Assembly: GCF_009653635.1 (NCBI RefSeq)
Contig: NZ_PPFD01000005.1
Coordinates: 186,001-250,000 of the forward strand
Source of the DNA: Endozoicomonas sp. OPT23
Lineage (GTDB): Bacteria > Pseudomonadota > Gammaproteobacteria > Pseudomonadales > Endozoicomonadaceae
Length of the DNA: 64,000 bases
Direction of reading: 5' to 3'
The notes under the pieces were generated by a model that saw nothing but the letters and a program-made list of their open reading frames with translations, searched no databases and was not told where the DNA came from. Made by a program: the position numbers and the translations under genes. Positions 1 to 8,854 of the stretch are shown here, piece by piece. Each line of letters starts with the position of its first letter. The stretch's first letter is position 1.

Positions 1-536
1 CAGCCGTTAAAGAACTGGAACCTCTGACTGGCGGCATCGATATTCTGGTTAACAATGCTGGTAATGGCGGTACTCAGGAAACCGTGCAGCTGGAATTCAA
101 GGACATGCCGGTTGAAAACTGGGATCGTTACATCAGCGTCAACTTCTTCGGTGTTCTGAACTGCACCAAGGCGGTTCTGCCTGGTATGTGCGATCGTGGC
201 TGGGGTCGTGTTATCACTATCTCTTCCGAAGCAGGCCGTGTAGGTCTGGATATCAATGTATCCGTTTATGGTGCAGCTAAAGCCGGTGGTGCTCACCTGA
301 TGCGTCACGTTGCCAAGGAAGTAGGCAAGTACGGCGTAACCGCCAACGTTATTTCTCTTGGCCTGATGAACAATGTTCCTGCTGAATTTGCCGAGCCGCT
401 GATCAAGATTATTCCTGCCCGTGCACTGGGTGAGCCTGAAGATGTTGCTGGCGCGGTTGATTATCTGTCTTCTGATGCAGCCAAATGGGTAACAGGTCAG
501 ACCATCACCGTTAACGGTGGCGTTCACACCAGCTAA
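1..536 (+). CDS. SDR-family oxidoreductase, 3' part (5' end outside window)
   Basis: The reading frame is open from base 3 of the window to the TAA at 534-536, so the gene starts upstream of the window. The visible part holds the SDR LVNNAG motif (about bases 48-65) and the catalytic YxxxK pair (Tyr codon at 267, Lys codon at 279) within YGAAKAG. It ends with the usual VTGQTITVNGG tail of FabG-like enzymes. The family oxidises or reduces hydroxyl/keto groups with NAD(P). The Rossmann glycine motif is missing only because of the window edge. A GTG at 84 is not a credible start, since the SDR fold clearly continues upstream. The VOC gene follows after 22 bases, probably in the same operon. The substrate cannot be told. 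Confidence 0.9.
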   Translation, partial: AVKELEPLTGGIDILVNNAGNGGTQETVQLEFKDMPVENWDRYISVNFFGVLNCTKAVLPGMCDRGWGRVITISSEAGRVGLDINVSVYGAAKAGGAHLMRHVAKEVGKYGVTANVISLGLMNNVPAEFAEPLIKIIPARALGEPEDVAGAVDYLSSDAAKWVTGQTITVNGGVHTS

Positions 537-558
537 GGCCTAGTCAGGGGGAATAACA

Positions 559-1452
559 ATGGCTGAATCAGTACAAAAGGTGCCTCTGGCGCCAGTGCAG
601 GTCTGTTTTATCGTCAACAATGTGGAGGAGGCTGTCCGCTTCTCGGAAGAGCATTTTGGCTGGGGCCCTTTCCATACTTTTTCTGCTCCGGTAGAGAATG
701 CGAAATACAAGGACTGGACTGGCTTCAAACATGTGGATGTTGCTCTGGGCTCAGGCGGCAATGTTCAGATTGAATACGTCCATGTTCGTGAAGGAAAGGA
801 CACCATTGCCCTCTATGAAGAGAAATACGGCACCGGTATTCAACACTTTGGCGTTCAAACTCCTGACCGTGATGCAGCGATTGATTACATCACTTCTCTA
901 GGCGGTGAAGAGGACGCTAGGGATGAGTTTCCCGGTGTTCGCTTTGCTTTTATGAATATCCCTACCGGACAGGGCATGTTTGAGCTGCTTCAACCTGAGC
1001 AGTCTGCCAACAGTATTGTCGATCAGGCTAACGCCGTTAAAGCAGGCGGAGCCGGCTCTGAAAAGCATGTGTTGAAGGTGGATCGAGCAACGGTTGTCAC
1101 AGGCAATATGGAAGAGACTCTGGCATTTTACAGCCAGTGTTTTGACTGGGTTGATGTGAAAGCTGAAGCTCAGACGCTCAAGAGTGGTGACAGGGAAGTA
1201 AAGCTGAAGCGCTGTATTGCTTTTGCCGGGGCCATGGAAATTGAGCTGATCGAAGCGACTCCGGAAGGAACCGACCCTTATTCACTGCACAGAAGACGCG
1301 GTGAGCACGGGATTGTTCATGTCAGTACGTCTGTTGCTCCTGTTTCTGAAGCCTTGCTGCCAAGCTATGAAGGTGAATGGCTGGAGACCGGTGAGGCGTT
1401 TGCTCTGTATGAATGGCTGGGAGGGAATAACTCTCTGCAGGTTCGTCGCTGA
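559..1452 (+). CDS. Two-domain VOC (glyoxalase/bleomycin-resistance fold) protein
   Basis: A 297-residue protein with two VOC-type halves, about residues 9-145 and 170-297. Each half begins with a beta strand followed by an AVRFSEEHFGW- or TLAFYSQCFDW-type helix, typical of paired beta-alpha-beta-beta-beta modules. VOC proteins bind a metal and act as lyases, epimerases, dioxygenases or hydroxylases. The first half resembles methylmalonyl-CoA-epimerase/glyoxalase_4 proteins, with GIQHFGVQ as a likely metal-ligand strand. The start is supported by GGGGGAATAAC just upstream. It lies 22 bases after an SDR gene and is probably cotranscribed with it. In steroid and aromatic pathways such proteins can be extradiol dioxygenases, but this one is too divergent for me to assign a reaction. 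Confidence 0.8.
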   Translation: MAESVQKVPLAPVQVCFIVNNVEEAVRFSEEHFGWGPFHTFSAPVENAKYKDWTGFKHVDVALGSGGNVQIEYVHVREGKDTIALYEEKYGTGIQHFGVQTPDRDAAIDYITSLGGEEDARDEFPGVRFAFMNIPTGQGMFELLQPEQSANSIVDQANAVKAGGAGSEKHVLKVDRATVVTGNMEETLAFYSQCFDWVDVKAEAQTLKSGDREVKLKRCIAFAGAMEIELIEATPEGTDPYSLHRRRGEHGIVHVSTSVAPVSEALLPSYEGEWLETGEAFALYEWLGGNNSLQVRR

Positions 1453-1474
1453 TTGTTTTCTGGCTAGTGTGTCC

Positions 1475-1567
1475 AGAGGCTTGATCATTTTACCCGCTCA
1501 ACGGTGCTTTCCTGCACCGATTCGCTAACCGGCCATCCATGGCCTCTGGTAAAACGATCAAGCCTCT
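1475..1567 (+). repeat. Three-way-junction element J, copy A
   Basis: An outer stem pairs 1475-1494 with 1548-1567 (20 bp, one mismatch). It encloses hairpin 1 (CGGTGC 1502-1507 with GCACCG 1514-1519, loop TTTCCT) and hairpin 2 (GGCCAT 1531-1536 with ATGGCC 1539-1544, loop CC). Between and beside the stems are CGCTCA and TTCGCTA, which recur in copies B and C. It lies between the VOC gene and the sulfotransferase, ending 67 bases before the latter's start. It could be a structured 5' leader RNA or a mobile folded-DNA repeat. I do not recognise a named family. Confidence 0.8.
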
Positions 1568-1634
1568 TCCCTGAAGTCTGTCTAAACAGGCAGGGATTGA
1601 AGAGCAGAAACAATTTTGCTCAAGGTAACTGATT

Positions 1635-2834
1635 ATGTTTATGTATTTTAACGTCGAATATTACTTCATGATGATTCGACGGATCTGGGGTCAGAAACAA
1701 TGGCCTGGTCGTAGAAAACTGTTACTCCGTCTAATGGTGATTGTGCCACTGACGTATCTTTTCCATTCGGTATTTTTCTTTTTGGATAAAATTCTATTTC
1801 CAAAACTCTGGTTTACCAAAATTGAAAAGCCGGTATTTATTGTCGGGCATGCCCGCAGTGGTACCACGCTGATTCAACGTCTGATGGCTTATGATGAAGA
1901 CCGTTTCAGTTATTTCCTGTACTGGGAAATGTTCTTTCCTTCCCTGCTGCAGAAGAAACTGATTCGCTGGTTTGGTGTACTGGATCGTAAGCTGCTGGGC
2001 AGTTATTTCTTCAAGAAGCTGGAAGCCTGGGACGAGAAGATGTTCGGCAAGATTCGCCATATCCATAATATGGGTCTCTGGGTGCCGGAAGAAGATGACT
2101 TCGTGATGTCTTCCTGCTTCTACGCTGCTTACTGGCAGCTACAGGCGCCGATGATGGACATTCTTAATATGTTCGACCTGGATCGTCAGAACCCAAAACG
2201 CCGCAAGCGGGTTATGCGCCACTATAAAGAGTGTGTGCGTCGTCAGCTTTATCTGAACGGTGCGGATAAAACCCATCTGTCCAAAAACCCGGTTTACTCA
2301 GGTCGTGTTGCCAGCATTATCGAAACCTTTCCTGATGCTCAGGTGGTTGTGATGATGCGTGATCCGGTTGAATGTGTGCCCAGCAACCTGAAGTTGATGA
2401 AGTACAACTATAAGGGCAACAAATGGCAGCCAGATGATTATCAGACCTCCTTGAAGATCATCGAGGATATCTCTTACGACTGTTACCTGCGCCCCAATCA
2501 GGTATTGAAAGAGAACCCGCAGGTGCCTTCAATGGTGGTGGATTATCGTGACCTGGTCAGTTCACCTAAAACAACCGTTGAAGCTATCTATGACCGCTTT
2601 GGCTTCCCTATAAGTGCCGAATATTCTGCCACTCTGGAAGAACGCCAGAAGAAGAACAAGAAACATGCGACCAAGCATTCTTATAGCATGGAAGAGTTTG
2701 GTATGGATCCGGAGCGTATCTATACAGCTTTGGATGAGTTTTATCAGAAATACGACTGGGTTAAACCGGAAATTACTTCCGACGATGCTCAGGCTAAAGA
2801 GGCCACTGAACAAGCTGAAGCCCAGCCTGCCTGA
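1635..2834 (+). CDS. Sulfotransferase-family protein, membrane anchored
   Basis: A 399-residue protein of the PAPS-dependent sulfotransferase superfamily (Sulfotransfer_3-like). The 5'-phosphosulfate-binding loop VGHARSGTTL is at residues 70-79. The 3'-phosphate segment MMRDPVECVPSN is at about 240-251. A hydrophobic stretch at about residues 32-55 predicts one N-terminal membrane anchor. The family transfers sulfate from PAPS to hydroxyls or amines of lipids, sterols or small molecules; the acceptor here is unknown. The first ATG has AAGG upstream (CAAGGTAACTGATT). The C-terminus is charged and low-complexity (EATEQAEAQPA). Folded element J copy A lies in its leader, and a TetR gene follows. 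Confidence 0.82.
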   Translation: MFMYFNVEYYFMMIRRIWGQKQWPGRRKLLLRLMVIVPLTYLFHSVFFFLDKILFPKLWFTKIEKPVFIVGHARSGTTLIQRLMAYDEDRFSYFLYWEMFFPSLLQKKLIRWFGVLDRKLLGSYFFKKLEAWDEKMFGKIRHIHNMGLWVPEEDDFVMSSCFYAAYWQLQAPMMDILNMFDLDRQNPKRRKRVMRHYKECVRRQLYLNGADKTHLSKNPVYSGRVASIIETFPDAQVVVMMRDPVECVPSNLKLMKYNYKGNKWQPDDYQTSLKIIEDISYDCYLRPNQVLKENPQVPSMVVDYRDLVSSPKTTVEAIYDRFGFPISAEYSATLEERQKKNKKHATKHSYSMEEFGMDPERIYTALDEFYQKYDWVKPEITSDDAQAKEATEQAEAQPA

Positions 2835-2847
2835 TTCCTCGTAAATC

Positions 2848-2882
2848 AGTCCAAGTAAACTTACAATCGGTTTACTTGGACT
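2848..2882. promoter_or_regulatory. 13-bp inverted repeat, probable TetR operator
   Basis: AGTCCAAGTAAAC (2848-2860) and GTTTACTTGGACT (2870-2882) are perfect inverted repeats around a 9-base spacer. They end 21 bases before the TetR start. No T run follows on either strand, so an operator bound by the adjacent TetR dimer is more likely than a terminator. That assignment is inference from position and symmetry. Confidence 0.6.
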
Positions 2883-2903
2883 ACACCACCAACAGGGCTC
2901 ACC

Positions 2904-3488
2904 TTGAATACTGCAATTAAACCGCTGGGAAAAGAAGAAGTAAAAAGGGCTCTGGTCGAAGCCGGTATAAAACTGTTTTCCGAGCGAGGCATCAAGGCCG
3001 TTACTATTCGTGACATTGCCAAACAAGCCAACGTCAACTCAGTCTTTATTTACCGACATTTTGAAAATAAGGACGGCCTGGTTTCTGCTGTTGTTTCCAG
3101 CCTCTTTGACCGGATGGAATCGATTCAGCTGGATGGCGAAGATTCCGGCGAGCAGATGCTATATAAGTCCGTTTTGACTATTCGCACCCAGCCGGAAGTC
3201 TTTAGAATTTTTGCTCATCTCTCGCTGGAAAACGAAGGGGATTTCTTTGAAGGCATTCAAAGCCCTTATATCCAGCAGATCATTGAAAAGATCAGGCAGA
3301 GCCAGCAGGAAGGAAAACTGTATAACAGGATTGATCCTGAAGTTCTGCTTGCCTCCAGCTACGCCCTCGGGCTTGGCTGGCATATTTTCAAACCCATGTT
3401 GATTGGTCTGGCGGGGCTGGACAGCACCAGCAAAACCACCCCGAAACAGGTTGAACAACTCTGGTTCGATATGATCTCCCGTTCCTGA
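2904..3488 (+). CDS. TetR-family transcriptional regulator
   Basis: A 194-residue protein. Residues about 9-57 form the TetR N-terminal DNA-binding region (GIKLFSERGIKAVTIRDIA then FIYRHFENKDGL). The rest is the helical ligand/dimer domain. TetR proteins are usually repressors released by a small ligand. The only in-frame start before the domain is TTG at 2904, with AGGG a few bases upstream; an ATG start is absent. The perfect inverted repeat just upstream suggests autoregulation, and the SDR gene 77 bases downstream is a likely target. The ligand is unknown; acyl-CoA or steroid-like ligands are possible given the neighbourhood. Confidence 0.88.
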   Translation: MNTAIKPLGKEEVKRALVEAGIKLFSERGIKAVTIRDIAKQANVNSVFIYRHFENKDGLVSAVVSSLFDRMESIQLDGEDSGEQMLYKSVLTIRTQPEVFRIFAHLSLENEGDFFEGIQSPYIQQIIEKIRQSQQEGKLYNRIDPEVLLASSYALGLGWHIFKPMLIGLAGLDSTSKTTPKQVEQLWFDMISRS

Positions 3489-3565
3489 CCACTGCCCAGC
3501 ATGGTTCAGGAACCGAGACGAACATCGACCGAATAAAAACAAAAGATGTGCAACGAGGTTGAACC

Positions 3566-4423
3566 ATGCATAGCAATAAAACCGCATTTGTTACCGGCTC
3601 CAGCCGTGGTATCGGTAAAGCCGCAGCCATGGCTCTGGCTGAAGCCGGCTTTGATATCATTATCAGCGCCCGTACTGTAAAGGCTGGCGACAGTCACCAC
3701 TCCATTCCTGTACCAGGCTCTCTGGAAGAAACCGCTGCTGAAATCAAGGCTCTCGGCCGCGAAGTGCTGCTGGTGCCTATGGACCTGACCAGCTTTGATT
3801 CCATCAATAATGCCTGGAATCAGGTGATTGAACAGTGGGGTCGTGTCGATGTGCTGGTCAATAACGCGGTTTATCAGGGGGGTGGCACAACCGATCTGGT
3901 TGAAGACCTGACTCAGGACAACGCCGAAACACTGTTCCGTGGCAATGTTATCTCACCATTGATTCTAACCCAGAACGCAGTTGCTCATATGAGAGAGAAT
4001 GGCCGTGGTGGCCGTATCATCAATATGGTGTCTGAATCCGCCACCAAGACTCCGGTTCTGCCCGTAAACAATGGCGGCTGGAGTTTTGCTTATGCCGCTT
4101 CCAAGGCTGCGATTGAACGTCTGGTACCCATGCTGAAGGTTGAGCTGAAAGAAGACAACATCAAGGTATTCAACTGCGAGCCGGGCTTTATCTTTACCGA
4201 GTTTATGAAAGAGAAAGGTATGGATGAGTCTTACGCCCGTCAATACGGCGGTGCTCCGGTAACTGTTCCCGCCAAGGTAATTGCCTGGCTGGCCACCAGC
4301 GATGAAGCCGCTGAAGAGTTCCACGGTACTCTCTGCTCTGCCCAGCGCACCGCTCTGAAGAAGCAGCTGCATCCGGACTGGAGACCAGAGAAGAAGAAAA
4401 AGCCTGAAACAGCTGCAGTCTAA
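3566..4423 (+). CDS. SDR-family oxidoreductase
   Basis: A 285-residue classical SDR. The NAD(P)-binding motif TGSSRGIG lies at about residues 11-18, NNAV near 93, an active-site Ser in MVSES, and YAASK at about residues 175-179. It ends with a basic tail RPEKKKKPE beyond the core. The ATG is preceded by GAGG (CAACGAGGTTGAACC). SDRs with this layout oxidise secondary alcohols, often on lipids or steroids; the substrate is not visible. It follows the TetR gene on the same strand and is followed by element J copy B, 22 bases after its stop. Confidence 0.87.
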   Translation: MHSNKTAFVTGSSRGIGKAAAMALAEAGFDIIISARTVKAGDSHHSIPVPGSLEETAAEIKALGREVLLVPMDLTSFDSINNAWNQVIEQWGRVDVLVNNAVYQGGGTTDLVEDLTQDNAETLFRGNVISPLILTQNAVAHMRENGRGGRIINMVSESATKTPVLPVNNGGWSFAYAASKAAIERLVPMLKVELKEDNIKVFNCEPGFIFTEFMKEKGMDESYARQYGGAPVTVPAKVIAWLATSDEAAEEFHGTLCSAQRTALKKQLHPDWRPEKKKKPETAAV

Positions 4424-4444
4424 TATCGCTCTGATTTCATGTCC

Positions 4445-4535
4445 GCCGGTAGTGTATCTTTCCGCTCAACAGACCATTCCATGGTCTGAATTCGCTAGCA
4501 GGCCATCCTTGGCCTTTGAAAGATACACTGCCGAC
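4445..4535 (+). repeat. Three-way-junction element J, copy B
   Basis: The outer stem pairs 4445-4462 with 4518-4535 (18 bp with one mismatch and one G-T pair). Inside are hairpin 1 AGACCAT/ATGGTCT (4471-4477, 4481-4487, loop TCC) and hairpin 2 AGGCCA/TGGCCT (4500-4505, 4510-4515, loop TCCT). CGCTCAA and TTCGCTA are conserved joints. The stem bases differ from copies A and C but still pair. It ends 35 bases before the DUF3604 start codon. Confidence 0.82.
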
Positions 4536-4570
4536 TCTCTACCCTGATCACAAACATCCCGAGTAAGGAT

Positions 4571-6490
4571 ATGGCTTTCAGACTCTCCCGTATTTTTATC
4601 ATTATAACTGTTTTGCTCTTGCCATTATTGACTCAGGCTCAAACTCCAACCTCAGAAAAAACACCTCATTGCAATAATTACCAAAAACACCGTCAGGCCT
4701 TTTTTGGTGACCTGCATATCCATACGGCACTGTCACTAGATGCCGCCATGCAGGGAACTCTGACCGGACCAGAGGACGCTTATAATTACGCCAAAGGCAA
4801 AGCTATTTCCATCCCTCCTTATGGTGAAAATAACAAACCATTGAACTGGGCAACTATTGACCGTCCTCTGGATTTCGCAGCCGTTACGGATCATGCTGAA
4901 ACGTTGGGCGAGTTACAGATTTGCAGTACGCCAGGAGTGGATGGTTACTGGTCCACGGCCTGTATGGCCTATCGTTATATTCCTCGCTGGGGAGGCCTGT
5001 GGATTACATCAAGAGCTTCTGAAAAAAAGCGCACCGGAGCCTGTGGCGATGATGGCAAAAATTGCCTGAAGGCAGCACTGTCACCCTGGCAGAAGAATAT
5101 TGCCGCGGCAGAACAGTCATACGACAAAAGCAATGAGTGTAATTTCACCAGCTTTGTCGCCTATGAATGGAGCGGTATGGCCAATATTGACGAAGGGGTT
5201 GGCAACCTTCACCGTAATGTTGTTTTTAAAAACAGCAAGGTACCCACTCTGCCAAAATCATTTATTGATGCTCCCTCTGCAGACAAACTCTGGCATCACC
5301 TTGAAGATGACTGCAGCAATGGTGGCGAAGGCTGTGATGCCGTGGTTATTCCTCATAACTCCAATATCAGCCTTGGCATGATGTTTCAGACGACCAGCAA
5401 GGACGGTTCGAACATAACAGCTGAAGATGCCCGGCGCAGACAGAAATACGAAACCCTGGTCGAGATCATTCAGCATAAAGGCGCTTCCGAGTGCTATGGC
5501 GGCCTGAACACGACCGATGAACTCTGCGATTTTGAGCAACTCCCCTGGGATAACTTTGCCGGCAATACCTTTGAATCCATGGCTAAGCCTATCAAGCCGG
5601 ATGCCGGTTTTGTTCGAGATGTGTTGATAGAAGGTTTATCACAGGAGCAAAAACTGGGAGTAAACCCTTTCAAGTTTGGCTTTATTGGCAGCACAGATAC
5701 CCATAAATCCCTCGCAGGTGGGGTTTCTGAAAAGAACTTTCCCGGACATGGTGGTGCCGGTAACGCCGCATCCGCAGCAGATGCAGAGGGCCTGCCAGAT
5801 GAATGGGAATTCAACCCGGGTGGCCTGGCGGTGCTGTATGCAGAAGAAAATACCCGTGAATCCCTGTTTGCCGCCATGCAACGACGTGAAGCTTACGCAA
5901 CCAGTGGCCCAAGAATTAATGTTCGTTTCTTTGGTGGCTGGGATTACGATGAAAACCTGTGTACACAACCTGATTTTATCGATCAGGGATACACTGCTGG
6001 CGTACCTATGGGGGCAGACCTGAAGAAGCCTGAGAACTCAAACTCAGCGCCTCGATTTGCGGTTTCTGCCCTGAAAGATCCGGGCACAATCAACCAGAAA
6101 GGCGTTGATCTGCAAAGGTTACAAGTCATTAAAGGCTGGGTTGATGCTGAAGGCACAATGCAGAGTAAAGTCTTCGATGTCGCAGGTAACAAAAACAATG
6201 GTGCAGGCGTAAATCTGAACAGCTGCGAACCAACAGGTTCCGGTGCAGCTTCTTTATGCTCAGTCTGGAAAGACCCTGAGTTCAAGGCTGAACAGTCCGC
6301 TTATTACTACGCTCGTGTTCTGGAAAACCCAAGCTGCAGATGGTCTACCCACATCTGTAATCAACAGAAAGTTGATTGCAGTAATCCTGATGATTTGAAT
6401 GATGAACAGGCTGAGTGCTGCAACCCTGACATGAAGAAGACTGTGCAGGAAAGAGCCTGGTCTTCTCCGATCTGGTATCGGACCGAGTAA
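4571..6490 (+). CDS. Secreted DUF3604 protein (PHP-like metal site)
   Basis: A 639-residue protein with a signal peptide (residues 1-23, cleavage near TQAQ) and a DUF3604-type body. Metal-ligand-like motifs are FGDLHIHT (45-52), AAVTDHAE (103-110) and GSTDTH further on. These resemble the PHP phosphoesterase/metal-dependent hydrolase pattern, so a periplasmic or secreted hydrolase is likely. The family has no established substrate known to me. Many cysteines (for example CCNPD near the C-terminus) suggest disulfides, consistent with export. The start has AAGGAT upstream. Element J copy B occupies its leader. The next gene on the other strand is convergent. Confidence 0.85.
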   Translation: MAFRLSRIFIIITVLLLPLLTQAQTPTSEKTPHCNNYQKHRQAFFGDLHIHTALSLDAAMQGTLTGPEDAYNYAKGKAISIPPYGENNKPLNWATIDRPLDFAAVTDHAETLGELQICSTPGVDGYWSTACMAYRYIPRWGGLWITSRASEKKRTGACGDDGKNCLKAALSPWQKNIAAAEQSYDKSNECNFTSFVAYEWSGMANIDEGVGNLHRNVVFKNSKVPTLPKSFIDAPSADKLWHHLEDDCSNGGEGCDAVVIPHNSNISLGMMFQTTSKDGSNITAEDARRRQKYETLVEIIQHKGASECYGGLNTTDELCDFEQLPWDNFAGNTFESMAKPIKPDAGFVRDVLIEGLSQEQKLGVNPFKFGFIGSTDTHKSLAGGVSEKNFPGHGGAGNAASAADAEGLPDEWEFNPGGLAVLYAEENTRESLFAAMQRREAYATSGPRINVRFFGGWDYDENLCTQPDFIDQGYTAGVPMGADLKKPENSNSAPRFAVSALKDPGTINQKGVDLQRLQVIKGWVDAEGTMQSKVFDVAGNKNNGAGVNLNSCEPTGSGAASLCSVWKDPEFKAEQSAYYYARVLENPSCRWSTHICNQQKVDCSNPDDLNDEQAECCNPDMKKTVQERAWSSPIWYRTE

Positions 6491-6503
6491 TACACTCTGA
6501 TAT

Positions 6504-6539
6504 TCAATGACCTGAACAGCTTTCTTTTCAGGTCATTGA
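6504..6539. terminator. Hairpin between convergent genes
   Basis: TCAATGACCTGAA (6504-6516) pairs perfectly with TTCAGGTCATTGA (6527-6539). It lies between the DUF3604 stop and the convergent CBS gene stop. There is no clear T run, so it may act as a weak bidirectional terminator. Confidence 0.55.
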
Positions 6540-6555
6540 GCTATCACACTCAACC

Positions 6556-6963
6556 TCAGGCGTAAGACACACAGGTTTTCATCTCTTCGCTTAAGGCACT
6601 GAGAATATCCCGCCGACTGATCACCCCGATAAAACGATGATCTTCAATCACCGGATAAACCTTGGGTTTATTCACCGCCATCATCTGTGCGATGTCGATC
6701 AGAGACGTTTCCGGAGTCACAAACAGCGGATCTTTATGCATCAGCTCGCTGACATGGGTGCGACTGTCACAATGATAGGTTCCGGTAATCATGTGAGGAA
6801 TGCAGTCATGCTCTGAAAGAAAACCAGCCAGCTCACCCTTGTCATTTACGACCGGAAGGCCAGTCAGTCCCGACTCAAGAATTCGATCAACAGCTTCATG
6901 CAGCTGAACATCTGCAGTCAGCGGGCTGACGTTTCTTCTGAATACTTCCTTCACAGTTTTCAT
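6556..6963 (-). CDS. Tandem CBS-domain protein
   Basis: A 135-residue protein made almost wholly of two CBS motifs. The first is VQLHEAVDRI...LTGLPVVNDKGELAGFLSEHD and the second TSLIDIAQMM...VYPVIEDHRFIGVISRRD. Paired CBS domains bind adenine nucleotides and regulate partner proteins. I place the start at the ATG (6961-6963) with GGAG eight bases upstream; the frame could extend four codons further to a TTG, which lacks a ribosome site. There is no catalytic domain. Nothing in the sequence ties it to the DUF1329 array, and it seems to be a single-gene unit. Confidence 0.85.
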   Translation of the reverse strand: MKTVKEVFRRNVSPLTADVQLHEAVDRILESGLTGLPVVNDKGELAGFLSEHDCIPHMITGTYHCDSRTHVSELMHKDPLFVTPETSLIDIAQMMAVNKPKVYPVIEDHRFIGVISRRDILSALSEEMKTCVSYA

Positions 6964-7065
6964 TGGTGGCTCCAAAACCAGATTATCCGTTATCAGAATG
7001 GCTTAGGAGTTCAATTTGAGCCAATGAAAATACACTCTATCGGCAATAGAAAAAGGCTATAACGG

Positions 7066-7086
7066 AAAAAACCGGGACAAGCCCGG
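7066..7086 (-). terminator. Rho-independent terminator of DUF1329 copy 1
   Basis: Read on the minus strand, CCGGG (7086-7082) pairs with CCCGG (7076-7072) and is followed by six Ts (7071-7066). It lies 25 bases after the stop of the DUF1329 gene. Confidence 0.75.
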
Positions 7087-7110
7087 CTTTCTATGAAGAA
7101 CTATCTGGTA

Positions 7111-8481
7111 TCAACGCACACCCAGCTTTCTCAAGGTGGAAGGCTTGAAGTAGCTGATCTCATTAGCTTTCTTACTGAGATCGAAAGGTGCAGTACGGTT
7201 AATCAGGTTATCAACCATATACTCTTTTGACAGCAGATCATGGTAGACCAGATTTCTAACTCTGACTCCCTTGAAGTCGAATCCAGTGAGCGTATTCATC
7301 ATGGATACACGCCACAGGTCGCCTCGATTATCGTACATATCAACTACAGACGGATGCCAGCTGTCTTCATCAAAGTGGAGCACTCGCTTTTTAAAGACAT
7401 TACGCTCACCTTCTTTCAGGGTTGCCTCAACGACCCATACACGGTGCAGCTCATAACGCATATGCTCAGGGTTGATATGATTCTTTGTCAGCAGCTCTTC
7501 AAGATTCAGCTCAGGGCTATCAAAGTCATAGGTATTGTATGGGATGTACAACTCCTTTTTGCCAAGCAGTTTCCAGTTATAACGGTCCGTAGCGCCATTA
7601 AAACCTGCACCACTGTCGACGGTTCTGAACTTGCCCAGACCTTCGAAGTTATCGTAGCCAATGGTTGGCGCCCGTCTTACACGACGAACACCCGGTGAAT
7701 AGGTCCAGGCCGATCTGGGTTGAGCAGAAGTATCCAGGGGCAGGTGAATCATGGTTGCTGCACCTTTTTCACGTGCAGGTGCCAAAGCCTGAGTCAGATA
7801 AAGCAGTTTTGGATGCTGATTTTCCAGAAACGCTTCCCTTGAGCTTTGCGGATCGAAATAAGGAGCAAAGTTCTCGTGGGTAGCACGCCCCATCAGGCGC
7901 GAACCATCACGATAAACGATTGCCTGCTCTGCCACTGTGAAGTTGTAACGCATCCCTCCGCCTTGAGACAGGTTCCAGATGGCTTCTTCACCACTTTGAG
8001 GAATTGGGAAAGGCGCCCCACCCCAGGCATTTCTTACACCATTACCTCCAGGAGCCAGCTCAGCGGTGGTCGCATTAATTTTGGTGTTCTGATGAACAAA
8101 GTCAGAGTAGCTGCCGTTTCGATGACTGGGATAAACTTTCATTTTGAAAGTATCCGGATAGGTTTTGAACAACGCTATCTGACCAGCTGACAGCTTGTCC
8201 TTGTATTGGTCAAGATTGTCTTTGGAAATCACAAACAACGGATTTTCATCGGCATATGGGTTTGGGAGGTGATGACCTGTTCCCTTGTAGCTTGCTGGAA
8301 TCTTGATCTCAGGGTTCCATTCAGGAATCGTCCCTTCTGCATTTCCGGCGCGCTCTGCACCTACTGGTGTCAGCTCTTTACCAAGCTTTGCTGCTTCTTC
8401 AGGAGATACTTTGGCACTGACACTGCCAGCGGTCATAAGGGCAGAGATGCCCATGACCAGTAGAGATGTTCTTATTATCAT
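7111..8481 (-). CDS. DUF1329 protein, array copy 1
   Basis: A 456-residue exported protein of the DUF1329 family (PF07044), whose fold is related to LolA-type lipid/lipoprotein carriers. A hydrophobic-ligand role in the periplasm or at the outer membrane is inferred. The signal peptide is residues 1-23 (VSA before KVSPEEAA). Blocks shared by the ten window copies are: GTIPEWNP (50s), GGAPFPIP (154-161), a basic YSPGVRRVRRAP (261-272), FNGATDRYNW (294-303), YELHRVWVVEA (343-353), DEDSW (371-375) and the terminal FKPSTLRKLGVR (445-456). The start has GCCGGGGAA upstream, a leader shared with copies 2 and 4. It belongs to a subgroup with copies 2-4 (LTPVGA). Confidence 0.9.
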   Translation of the reverse strand: MIIRTSLLVMGISALMTAGSVSAKVSPEEAAKLGKELTPVGAERAGNAEGTIPEWNPEIKIPASYKGTGHHLPNPYADENPLFVISKDNLDQYKDKLSAGQIALFKTYPDTFKMKVYPSHRNGSYSDFVHQNTKINATTAELAPGGNGVRNAWGGAPFPIPQSGEEAIWNLSQGGGMRYNFTVAEQAIVYRDGSRLMGRATHENFAPYFDPQSSREAFLENQHPKLLYLTQALAPAREKGAATMIHLPLDTSAQPRSAWTYSPGVRRVRRAPTIGYDNFEGLGKFRTVDSGAGFNGATDRYNWKLLGKKELYIPYNTYDFDSPELNLEELLTKNHINPEHMRYELHRVWVVEATLKEGERNVFKKRVLHFDEDSWHPSVVDMYDNRGDLWRVSMMNTLTGFDFKGVRVRNLVYHDLLSKEYMVDNLINRTAPFDLSKKANEISYFKPSTLRKLGVR

Positions 8482-8854
8482 TATCTTTCCCCGGCTTTGT
8501 TACACCATAAAACTAGCCCGTAGCAGCCTCATAGAGAGACAGGTACTACAGCCATTTATACGTCCATGGCACTAGAAAAAGTCAGATTACGGTGATTGCT
8601 ATCAATCTGTCGCCAGCACTGATTTCTACAGATATTCAAACCTTGAGGGAGATACGGTCGAATAAGAAGAAGGCTTCCGCAATTGCACTGTTTTTATTGT
8701 TATTTTTCTGTCGGTTAGCAATAGAATCTCAAAACACCGACATTACGTACAACGAAGATCGTGAAGCAAAAGTATCGTCTTTACAGTTTACGGACAATAT
8801 CATTTCCGGCCACTCTTTGAGTGCAATAAAGGCGACATTGGTTAATTAAGACAG
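8482..8854 (-). promoter_or_regulatory. Conserved upstream region of DUF1329 copy 1
   Basis: This stretch between two minus-strand genes has no convincing coding sequence. It matches the leaders of copies 2 and 4 in blocks. They include CCCCGGCTT next to the start (SD strand complement), GCCATTTATACGTC (8551-8564), CCAGCACTGATT (from about 8614), AAGGCTTCCGCAATTG (8670-8685) and CAATATCATTTCCGGCCA (about 8796-8813). Conservation between paralogues outside coding DNA suggests shared regulation or recent duplication. Compared with copy 2, this leader lacks the inserted palindromic element and so serves as the empty site. Confidence 0.6.

Noticed and set aside
8592-8849. 85-residue open frame on the plus strand
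   Set aside because: It lies in the conserved leader of DUF1329 copy 1 and has poor protein character. The matching leaders of copies 2 and 4 lack the frame.
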